Assembly: GCA_963277665.1 (NCBI GenBank)
Contig: OY728122.1
Coordinates: 1,549,150,868-1,549,214,867 of the forward strand
Direction of reading: 5' to 3'
From: Viscum album
Lineage: Eukaryota; Streptophyta; Magnoliopsida; Santalales; Viscaceae
Length of the DNA stretch: 64,000 bases
The notes under the pieces are model-generated. The model saw only the letters and a list, made by a program, of their open reading frames with translations. It searched no databases and was not told the DNA's origin. How positions within the stretch are numbered: position 1 is the stretch's first letter; each line of letters opens with the position of its first letter. The translations under genes and the position numbers were made by a program. Positions 36,601 to 45,700 of this stretch are shown here, one piece after another.

Positions 36601-36789
36601 CTTGAACCCAGAAGCAGTTCAGCTGGAAGAGAACCTTTCTTACGAAGAGAAACCAGTTCAGATTCTTGATCAAAGGGAACAAGTACTGCAGAACAAGGTA
36701 ATCCACCACGTAAAGGTTTTGTGGAGAAACCACATGGTTGAAGAAGCAACATGGGAGTCTGAAAATGCTATGATGGAAAAATACCCTTA
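36601..36789 (+). pseudogene. Tekay-type element 1: chromodomain at the end of Pol
   Basis: Reads LNPEAVQLEENLSYEEKPV, then ILDQREQVLQNK, VLWRNHMVEEATWESE and NAMMEKYP before the stop. The YEE.P..ILD start and the W.NH..EEATWE aromatic-rich core are the signature of chromodomains on the integrases of Tekay/Del chromoviruses, thought to steer insertion to methylated-histone chromatin. This segment has no internal stop, but its start is cut off by a stop at about 36590, so it is only the tail of the broken polyprotein. Confidence 0.9.
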
Positions 36790-36828
36790 GTTGTTTAATA
36801 AGTAAATAAAATTGTGAGGATGTAATCT

Positions 36829-36845
36829 CAAGAAGGTGTGGATAA
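36829..36845 (+). other. Decayed polypurine tract of Tekay-type element 1
   Basis: The purine-rich string agaaggtgtggataa ends at the TG of the 3' LTR. It is interrupted by two thymines, so it has mutated from the usual G run. Confidence 0.55.
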
Positions 36846-39631
36846 TGTAACACCCCATGTTTTTATAAAGATATATTGAAATGAATCGATCTTTGTTTTA
36901 AATGGATATTTATAATTAGCATTTAAAACATAACTTTTCTACTTCTATATTCTGAATTTCAAGAAACTGTCATCGACAACTGTGTTCAGTATGTAATTTG
37001 GAGTCTGATAGAACAAACTTGATTTTTTGTGAATAGTAACATACCCTTATGAATTTTAATATGAATAGTAATATGAATATTAATATGACCTCACGAATAG
37101 TAAATAATAATATTATTTTATTTTCCCAAGGCAATAGGATAATGGGATCTTAATTAATTTTCCAATGTCACATAAAACTAATTGCACTACAATATTGTTA
37201 TTTTTCGAATTATCTGTGACATTATTTAAAAATTAAATTAATCATATCTAGAAAATAAATTTTGAAAAATGGAGTTCATTTGGGAATTCTATACGTCGAA
37301 AAATGGTTGGGGTAAATTTTTTGGTATTTTTCTGAAACTCTTGAATTTTCGGTGAATAGTGAAATACGATTAAATACCGTATAATAAATTTATCATTAAA
37401 AAAGTACTATTTGTGACATCATAAGTGATTCAAGTCCACTTGGTTCGAACTCACATGCTATTATCACTATTTATGGCCACTTGAAATGAGTGTATTCCAA
37501 GCCTTGATAATAATATTATAATAATGATTAAAATAATCTAAAATACCTCCGCTCCTCCACTATAAATACCACACTCACTCCCCTCTTCCTCCCACACCCC
37601 TCAAGCCTTGAAAGTTGTCTAATTTCTACCAAATTCACTCCCCAATCTTCTTCCCCACGTCCTAGAGATTTTTTTTACCAAAAGTCCAAAATCAAAGCCC
37701 TTAAGGAGGATCTCAAGGAGAAGAGATCAAGAGGTAAACATCCTCTTTTATTTTGTTTCTTTTCTTTCATTTTATGTTATTCTCTTCCATTCCATTTGTC
37801 ATGTGTTGGGATATTTCATTAAATATCCCCCCATTAAATTCAATATCTTTTATGAATGATGAGATATTACATTATTCTCATCAATTTTGTTTTTATGATA
37901 TTTTAAGAGACGTCGTTAGGCTGCCGAATTTTCGTGAGAAATTTCTCAAGATTTTCTTTTATTTCATGATTCCTTTTTCTCCTTTCCTCACTCCCTCTTA
38001 TCCAAGAGGCATGGAATCTCTATAATAATGTATATTCATTATCATCTCCTATTTATTGAAAATTCCTCATCATTATTCCTATCCTCTTCCACTTATTTAA
38101 AGAATAAAAAACATTGTCCATTTGTGTCGAATTACTGACATCGTGGATGATGTATTTTCAATTTCCATTAATTCTTTGAATTCTGGTCATGAAACCACTT
38201 ATATGGTTGAACCAGGTTATAATATATGTTTTATGACTCATATATGGTTCTGTAATTCTTTTGTACTCATAGTTATAATTTAAAATAAAAAATGAGGTTG
38301 TTATTATCAAAAAACCAATAAATTGATCTAAACAAACATCATTAATGTTTTAATTTATATGTTTTTCTCATATAAATAATCAAAGTGATAAATGGTATAA
38401 ATTATGGTACTAGAAATATTTAAATACTACTAAATTAAAATTCTTGAGTTTCACTTCCAATCAACAAGAATGATTCATCATGAACCAACGTTGAAAATCA
38501 AAAAAGAACTCACCCAAAATAATGCAAGGAACAAAATACTAAATACTAAGGGTTGAAATTAGGTTATGAAATGACCATATAAGATGATATAAACATGAAA
38601 ATGTTTCATTAAAATACCAATAACACTATTTTAACCATTATACAGGAGTTTTAAACATTTTTTATGTAAGACAAGCCTAAGGTAAGGGAATTCTTATCCC
38701 GATTTCAATTCTTTGGGTTAACCTTCTACTTTATTATTAATGTGCTATTTAAATTGTTTGTGTGTTGGGTTCTGTTTATATTATGTTTCATTATGTGTAT
38801 TTATTGAGTATATACATATTACATCGACTCTATTAAGTCTCACTTCAAGTATATGATGTTTATAATGGACTTTTCTTCTAAAATTCTCTTTTAAAATTAT
38901 GTTTTACAAGATTCAAAAACAATGTTTTTATGCTATTATTAATGTTGTATGATTATGTTATGGTTATTAGGAATTGTTTATGATGAATGGTGGGACCTAT
39001 ATTTCCCTCCAATGCATTGGGTATGAGTATGTTGGTGGTCGGCCGTATGGTTACTCTAAGTGTAACTGTGATGGTTACATAAACTGAGGTAGTCATGAGG
39101 GTTACAAATTTTAATGTAGCCAAGATGGTTACAAGATTATGCATGTAATTCCCCAAGATACCTATATGATTATATTTATGTTCTCATGTTTGTGTGGATC
39201 TTGTGTAAATCTAAAGTTACACGAAGTAAATATTTATGGGTGAAAATCATGTCTTTTGAAAATGTTTTCATACGTTATGAGTATTCATTGACTAATGTTA
39301 TTTTTCCTTCTTTTTCATACCTTACTGAGCTTTTGTTCTCATCTCAGGTTTTTAAATGATTTTTCACAGGATAATAGATGTGTAATATAAGGTAGTAAGA
39401 CATGATAAATGTTGAAGAATTTTCAAGGAGTCTTGGTTTAAGTTTTAATGTTTTATATTTTGAGAAAAATGGAAACTGTTTTTATGGTATCCACTATGTA
39501 ATAATGTGTAATATTATGAATGTATTGTCCTAATTCCTAAATCTATAAACATGAAAAGATCCTCAATTTAAATGGATGTTTTTTCTTGAAAAAATTCATG
39601 ATTATATATGTAATAAGGCTGGGTCCTTATA
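36846..39631 (+). repeat. 3' LTR of Tekay-type element 1 (2786 bp)
   Basis: Starts TGTAACACCCC and ends ggctgggtccttata just before the duplicated tatta. TATA box at 37561. Near the start, tgaatagtaa-like decamers repeat in tandem. It also contains a donor-like site (37735), an acceptor-like ttatacag (38637-38645), and a second donor-like aag/gtaaggg (38682). Confidence 0.93.
37561..37568 (+). promoter_or_regulatory. TATA box in the 3' LTR of Tekay-type element 1
   Basis: Same ccactataaatacca context as 33021-33028. In this copy it would read outward into the flanking LTR remnant. Confidence 0.55.
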
Positions 39632-39636
39632 TATTA
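39632..39636. repeat. Right target-site duplication of Tekay-type element 1
   Basis: tatta, identical to 32302-32306. Confidence 0.88.
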
Positions 39637-42600
39637 TATAATACCTGATTCATTTATGACTTTTTTACTACCAATTTAATAATTATTTCCATGTTAAATA
39701 AATAGTTTTGGTAATAAGCGCTTTCTTTATCATACATATTTTAACTTTTTATTTATGATCGTATCATTTAGATCATGATTTAAATACTTACAGAATATAA
39801 AACATGATTTATATATCAAATATATATATTTAATATAAATATTTACAATAGATAAATATATCAAATGGAATGCACCTTTTATAGAGACGGTAGGACATAC
39901 ATACGCATAAACGTTGTTTCAGTTTTCATATCGTATTGAATGGAAGTAAGTGAATAAGATATATGTAAGTACATATATATATATATATATCTCAATTAGT
40001 ATTTTTATTTCATATATTAAATACTTAATAGTAAAATATATTCTTATAATCATCATTGTATGGTGAATGTGGGAATGAATCTCATCGTTTTGTGGAGACA
40101 GTAATCCCTGCGAACGGACGAGAGAAAATCTCATTATATTGATGGTAAAATTGTAGGTAACTGGATGTTATTTCATATATAAATAATCATTAACATGTCA
40201 TATTTATTATTTATATCTTTTATACTAATTATTATACCCATCCAAATAATGATGTGTTTGAATAACAAACTACACCACGACATAAAGACGGTAATCTGTA
40301 CGTATGCCCGTATGATGACTTTGTCATTTATAGGATGGATAGAATAATGAAAATGGTTGTATAATTTTTATAATAACATCGTAGTATAAATATATTAATG
40401 GATTTATTAATTTATAATAGAAACAACAAATAAATACGAAGTGGAAGAATAAAATAACTTAAAAGAGGTGATGAAATATTTAACTATTCGTAGGGTTCTT
40501 CATTTTGATTAGATCACCATGGCCCCATAGGTTGGATTTTTTACCAAAGGAAGGACTCAAGGATGAAGGGAGGAAATATGGGAGGATATTTGGTCAGGGT
40601 TTGGAAGATCCCAATGGCTTTGGAGGTGTGAAATTTAGAGAAGGGGAAGTGCCCTTTTATAAGGGAGGTCTGGGTCACTTTAGGAAAAGATTGAAATATT
40701 ATTTTGTAATAAAATCATTTTTTGTATTTAATTGATCCAAAGTGAATTATTTAAAGTATAATGTGGGTATGGTTCTAAAACCACTCACCCAATAGGTTTT
40801 AGACAAGATTAGTTCATCATATTAACCATATCGTTTAGATTTAACAGTTAGTTAAATAGTTTGACATTTACCAGGTCTCTGTGAATTTTTTTATTATATT
40901 GTTAATAAACATACTATAATAAGCCAAGAGTACCCCAAGGAGTTAATTATTAATATATATAATCTTATCTATGTCATTTGTCCAATACTTATATTTTTAG
41001 GAATATTATAAGAATTAGTAATAAAATATTTGTTTTCAAAACTCATTTATGTCAATTTTGACACAATTTACTGTTTGATTTTTTTGAAAGCCATAAAAAC
41101 ATTATAGATTTGAATAAAATGTATTTAACCAACCCTAACATGTAATAAACCTATAAAATCAGTGTAATTCTACATAAGTCTCTAATTACAGTTATTTGGA
41201 TACTAATAATATCAATTATTTTAATCATTCATTAATAAGGTAATTATTGCATCATCATTGTGTCATAAATAAATTAAATTATTTAATGTCTAAAAATTAT
41301 AAATAAAATAAAATTTTGTATTAATTTTTTTAGTATTATACTGACTATTTATAGTGGAATTTATCTCATGTATAACACTATATTAAAAATGGTTTAGTTA
41401 TTAAACATTGAATTTATCACTTTGGAATCTTCATTAAATAAAATAATATTAAATGTCATAATATTATCCATGTGAACCAATGGGGGTCATATATTTTTAC
41501 TATGGTTATTTTTGGTCGAATTATACTTATCCAACAGACTTAGGACATGTTTTAGGGTAATTATAATATTATTTTTCCCCTTAATTACCCTATTTACTTG
41601 TAATTGTGGTAAATAAAAGTCAAAAGTTACTATTCACCAGAAATTCTTTTCATAATATTGAACAAAATTTTACGTAGTGATGTCAACTATGTATCACAAA
41701 TTTTTGAAATTCAAATCACAGAAGTGGTAAAATTATGCTTTAGGAAAATTTGTTAATGCTCCTATATGGTGGGTAAAAATGGTGAAATGATCGATATAAT
41801 TTTATAGATAGAAACATCTTATAAAATGACTCTAGTGAATTAGGTTGAACATATATAGATATTATGTATCATTTTTGACCTAAAATATAGTAAATTTAAA
41901 TAAATAATTATTTAAATAAAAATTCGAGTTTATATAATAACGCGACGTTTTTGACTATTCATCAAAAGTTCAATGTCTTTAAAAAGATACCAAAACTTTA
42001 CCCTAAGAAAATTTGATATTCCGAATATAGATATGAATTTTATTTTACCAAATTAATAATATAGAAGATTAATTTATTAATTTAAAATTGGTTCTTTTTG
42101 TCAAAACAAAAAAATCAGGTTTTTAAAAAGTAAAAACTATCAAAAGATTAACATGTGTTTATGTAAAATTTAAATGTCAAATTAATTATAATGACCTAAA
42201 TTGTATTTAATGATAAAAATATAATCTAATTATACTAAAAGCCATTAAAATTAATAATTTATCACTATAAATTATTTTGATTTAAAAAATAGTTTTCAAT
42301 TAAAGCATAGTATTTTTCATTAGTAAACAAAAATTGAATGTTATCAGAAAAGTACCAAAATATTATTTAAACTAAATTTTTATGTCCCACTTCTAAATAA
42401 AAAATTAATTTCATTAAATTGAATATATAAAATTATCAAATATTTGTTTTAAAAAGGGTCCTCCATTAAAAGGTGGTAAAATTTCATTTTTTAAAGAATA
42501 CATATTTAATCCAAAAAAATGAATTTCTTCTTATATACTATCTAAGAAACATATACTATGGTACTTAAAATTATATAGAGTATATAGGATTCAAAACGCT

Positions 42601-42736
42601 ATTAATTCTACTCATAACCATTTTCTGAACGGTTTGTTTAGTAAGTTGTGGTACACCCGAACTCGGTGTTTCATGTAGCAGAAACTATTCAATTACTTTA
42701 ATGAGATAGCATACTATGAAATATTGTGGTGTTACA
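39637..42736 (-). repeat. 5' LTR of the non-autonomous element, part 2 (U3 side)
   Basis: Continues the LTR interrupted at 32306 and aligns with about 25890-28547. It ends in gtgttaca at 42736, the LTR start on the minus strand. It has a longer AT microsatellite (39972-39990) than the sister LTR and holds 433 bp (40328-40760) missing from it. The same three-fold 345-bp module (41629, 41954, 42319) and three-fold CGTACG motif are present. Confidence 0.92.
40328..40760 (-). promoter_or_regulatory. LTR promoter segment present only in the 5' LTR of the non-autonomous element
   Basis: On the minus strand the string cttataaaagggcacttccc (40663 downward) is a strong TATA box, followed by cttctctaaatttcacacct, which resembles the start region downstream of the Tekay-type TATA box (caccctcactccc ... 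cacctctaaaa). The sister LTR jumps from the equivalent of 40327 to 40761 (join near 26569-26570). The segment is more GC-rich than its flanks. The plus-strand open frame 40505-40735 is judged a by-product of this composition. Confidence 0.6.
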
Positions 42737-42741
42737 ATAGA
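42737..42741. repeat. Right target-site duplication of the non-autonomous element
   Basis: ataga, identical to 24490-24494, directly followed by gtcatt, which resumes the RT reading frame of element A. Confidence 0.9.
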
Positions 42742-43220
42742 GTCATTATATATTACCTTAATCAATTTTTAAAAGTAATTATAGTTGATATTTTTAAGGA
42801 TTAAAAAAGATATTAAGATCATGAATATCACTGGAGGATTGTTCTACATAACTTTCGAAATGAGAAATTTTATTCCAAATTTAGAAATTGTGAATTATCG
42901 CAATAAAAAGTATCATTATTGGGTAATAATTGAGCTTATATCTATTGATGATTCAAATATAGTGGTTATTTTAAAATGTTTTATAATGATCACTATAATG
43001 GATGTCCATAAGTTTCTTAGATGTACATAATATTATCATTGTGTTGTGATATATTTATTCTAACTGTAAATTTAACTAACCATGTTAACTCAGAACGTAT
43101 TTTAGTTCCTATAGAAAGTTGAATGGAAGAAAATTCAAGGATCTCATCAAAAGGATGGTAACTATACCTTTAATAACATTACACAATAATACTCCAAATT
43201 TTATGAAATATTATGAAACA
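42742..43220 (+). pseudogene. Element A reverse transcriptase, C-terminal half
   Basis: From the target site the frame reads NRV (its first codons shared with the duplication), then IIYYLNQFLKVIIVDIF, matching the usual NRVFRPYLDQFVVVFIDDIL; the first catalytic Asp has become Val while one Asp remains. Further on, across frame changes, RIVLHNFRNEKFYSKFRNCE matches the block LRIVLQTLREHKLYAKFSKCE of gypsy RTs, and LIKRMVTIPLITL fits the LKKRLTSAPVLTLP block just before RNase H. The open frame at 42785-43030 covers part of this in an irrelevant frame. Stops are numerous. Confidence 0.82.
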
Positions 43221-43560
43221 TAAAAAATGGGATTGGGATGTGTCCTTATGAAAAATGACATGGTGGTTAATTATGCCTCATATCAATTAAAGGATCCTGT
43301 GAAAAAATAACTTAAACATGATTTGGATCTAGAAAAAGTAATATTTTCGTTAAAAATGTTGAGTAATTATATCTATGGTGAAATGTGGGAAATATATATT
43401 GATCACAATACATTAATGTATATATTTTGATATAAGGATTTGATAATGTTCTGAAGGAGTTGGATTGAGTTAATCAAAGGCTACGACATTCTCAATACAT
43501 TATCACCCTAGGATTGTAAAAAATGTGGATGATGTTATGAGAATGAGTAATCATGTTACC
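43200..43560 (+). pseudogene. Element A RNase H
   Basis: MGLGCVLMKNDMVVNYASYQLK (from about 43230, M to K in one frame) is a good match to the gypsy GLGCVLMQNGKVIAYASRQLK block. It is followed by HDLDLEKVIFSLKMLSNYIYGE with the catalytic Glu, EIYIDHNTLMYIF with the catalytic Asp, and ELIKGYDILN. Stops fall at about 43308 and 43429. Identification is secure from the order of blocks. Confidence 0.85.
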
Positions 43561-43639
43561 TTACCTATGATAAGGATTAAATGTGTCCAAATAATATTGA
43601 ATTAGGGAAGGATAGACCTTAAATTAATAATGTAAAGGT

Positions 43640-44540
43640 AGAAATTATATATTACCCAAATGAATATCAAACCATCCATCCATGAAAAGATAAAGGACGT
43701 TTGGAAGAATGATACAGAGAAATAGAAAAATGTAAGGAATATTCCAATATTCATCATTTAAAATGATTAAATTAAATGATTTGGTAAAAAATATGTATCC
43801 CATAAATAATATAATTATGTCCAGAACAATTTTTTAATGCACATTGATCATCATTATCTATTAATAATGGCATCAAAAATACATATTGATATCTCAAAGA
43901 GAATTTGTAGTGGGATATCATTAATAGGGACATCACTAAGAATATATCTTGATGAATGGTATGGTGACATATTAAGAAAAAATGAAATAATTCTAAAGAG
44001 ATGAGCTAACCATTAGTCATGCCTATATGGAAATGCGATAACATTAAGATGGATTTCATCATAGGTATTCTTAAGAACTCATAAGTCCGCAATTTCATTT
44101 CAGTTATATTTGATCTCCTTATATAGTAAATGCATTTCATTCCAATTGAATAAAATTTATTTCTTGATCAAATTTCCATGATATATATATTCATAGTGGT
44201 AAGGATGTATGGAGTTCCACATTCCATTTTATTAGATCAATATATGAGGTTTATCTATATTTTTTTATATTTATTTTAAAATAATTGAATATAATGTTGT
44301 GCATCTGTAATGCCTTATCATCCTAAGGATAATGGTCAATCTCAAAAGAATATTCATACTCTAGAGGATATATTGATATCCTGTTCTATAGATTTCAAAT
44401 ATGTATTCGATAAAAACATTCACATAGAACTATTTTCATATAATAATAATTTCCATTAAATAATTAAAATTTCCCATATGAGGAAAACTATGGGAAGAGT
44501 TGAAAACTACAATGTGTTGGGATTATGTTTCGGTTCCTAA
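43640..44540 (+). pseudogene. Element A integrase
   Basis: Traces of the zinc-binding domain (SIHEKIKDVWKND, where HPGKDKMYKDLKR-like sequence is usual) lie near 43680. The core is clearer: PIWKCDNIKMDFIIG (first Asp near 44051), FIPIE, MYGVPHSILLDQYMRF (second Asp near 44237) and MPYHPKDNGQSQKNIHTLED (from about 44311). The catalytic Glu of the usual GQSER is Gln here. Then SCSIDFKYVFDKNIH and LFSYNNNFH follow. Several stops separate the blocks. Confidence 0.85.
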
Positions 44541-44879
44541 AATACTTCGACTACATCTTCCTCAAGGGATGAAATAGAAGATGCAAACCATATATTATCA
44601 TATTAAAACTACAATAACATGATAGATGTGACATGTTGATAATATTAAGTGAGATTTGGAGTTTGATGTCAGTGTTAAGGTAGTCCATCATATATAACTA
44701 TAGAATAATTTTTTGATATTTTCAAATAATGTAATGTTACACCCTAGATACATTGCCCCTTTCAAAATAATTAATATTTCGATTATGGTATCTTATCATA
44801 TTTAAATTCCACCAAACCTCTCACATGTGCATTACATATTTTTTGAAATAATTTTGATATAGTACATAATGGATCCCTC

Positions 44880-45063
44880 ACATGGTCCATACACCATGGT
44901 AACATATCTAAAACATGACCACTTCTATGTGAAAAACAGGTTGAAATACCAATCATTAGGATAATGTACTATGAAACAATACAAATAACCTAGATAAACA
45001 TTTAATGAGTAACAATAAGGTTGATGAAGTTATATGGGAACCCAAATATGTAATTTTGGAATA
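44880..45063 (+). pseudogene. Element A chromodomain remnant
   Basis: NKVDEVIWEPKYVILE (45014-45063) matches the HKVEEATWEPE..MLE core of chromovirus chromodomains, and about 100 bp upstream CEKQVEIPIIRIMYYET is a plausible degraded start. It sits between the integrase and the 3' LTR, where a chromodomain is expected. One stop follows directly. Confidence 0.7.
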
Positions 45064-45111
45064 AATAACCTCAGTTTTGCATCAGAGAAATTAATTTTTT
45101 ATGAAACAAAT

Positions 45112-45129
45112 CACTTAATTGGGCTAGAA
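45112..45129 (+). other. Possible decayed polypurine tract of element A
   Basis: acttaattgggctagaa leads directly into the TGTGACACAACATG LTR start; gggctagaa may be a mutated G/A tract. Weak on its own. Confidence 0.35.
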
Positions 45130-45700
45130 TGTGACACAACATGATTTTAGTTTGTATTTTCCTTTAAATAATATATTGTTTTGAAAATATTTTCAGTGTG
45201 AAACATTTAAATTACTAAAAACTCATTTCATTTTATTGAGATAAAATATTTAAATTCATGATAAAATTTAATTCATTATTAAAATAATATATTTCATATC
45301 ATTAAGAAAACTAAAAGAGGAATAAATACATACATAAATAAAAAGTTCAACATTATATATTATTTATCATTGTAGTTTCTATGAAAATCCTACCCCAAAT
45401 TATTACTTTGGAAATAATAAAATGAAGTTGAATTATAATAGATATGATGAGAGAGATGTATATAAATAGAATGAATGTGTTTAGTTATTTATTTAAAGCT
45501 CTATGTAAGAATGAAATATGACCATTCGATATATGACTATTAGAAATATCACCATTGGATATATGGTAGTCGGATATATGTTCATCAGGTATGAATTTAT
45601 CCAATAGGTATATTGATGTATTGTAATTGAAAATAATATAATAATTAAATAATGGGAAAAATTTCTAATGAAACTGAAATGAAATACTTAATTTAAAAAT
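45130..45700 (+). repeat. Element A 3' LTR, recognisable part
   Basis: Starts TGTGACACAACATG and aligns loosely with 19064-19640, best at tcattaagaaaact (45298) and ataggtatattga (45606). The right end is not visible. Confidence 0.55.

Larger units (their letters stand above)
32307..39631 (+). mobile_element. Tekay/Del-type Ty3/gypsy chromovirus 1, internally deleted, nested in an LTR
   Basis: The LTRs start TGTAACACCCC at 32307 and 36846; the right LTR ends ccttata at 39631 (ccttaca expected) and the target duplication tatta is exact. Domain order is RT end, RNase H, integrase, chromodomain, and with LTRs near 2.8 kb this matches the Tekay/Del chromovirus lineage. The 5' LTR stops at about 34570 and joins directly to RT codons, so about 520 bp of LTR plus primer-binding site, gag, protease and most of RT are gone. 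LTR identity is roughly 90% by eye over the first 250 bp. It inserted into the non-autonomous element and is the youngest layer of the nest. Confidence 0.93.
24495..42736 (-). mobile_element. Non-autonomous long-LTR gypsy-type element (LARD-like), minus strand, carrying a nested gypsy element
   Basis: Two same-strand LTRs of 4.05 kb (24495-28547) and about 4.48 kb (30923-42736 after removing the nested element) flank an interior of only 2375 bp. On the minus strand the LTRs begin TGTAACACC and end ATTACA. The interior starts with an initiator-Met-type primer-binding site and ends with a polypurine tract. A perfect 5-bp target duplication (ataga) surrounds the element. The only coding trace is a shortened gag with a double zinc-knuckle region; I find no protease, RT, RNase H or integrase. 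LTRs longer than the interior and no pol fit large retrotransposon derivatives (LARDs), which depend on an autonomous relative. LTR details resemble those of the Tekay-type element nested inside it. Confidence 0.9.
19064..45700 (+). mobile_element. Element A: old Ty3/gypsy chromovirus, host of the nested insertions (right end not fixed)
   Basis: Both LTR starts are visible (TGTAAAGAACATTC at 19064; TGTGACACAACATG at 45130), with shared sequence behind each. RT is found in two halves, 24025-24494 and 42742-43220, which join in one frame once the 18-kb minus-strand element between them is taken out. RNase H, integrase and a chromodomain then follow in order up to the 3' LTR, placing this among the chromoviruses. 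The protein is riddled with stops and the LTRs are highly diverged, so this is the oldest recognisable element. Gag and protease should lie in 20000-24020 but I cannot recognise them. LTR ends and target duplication were not located; 45700 is only where LTR similarity fades. Confidence 0.8.

Noticed and set aside
40505..40735. 77-codon plus-strand open frame (GGVKFREGEVPFYKGG) as a gene
   Set aside because: It lies within an LTR, has no recognisable domain, and its unusual composition is better explained by the minus-strand promoter segment.
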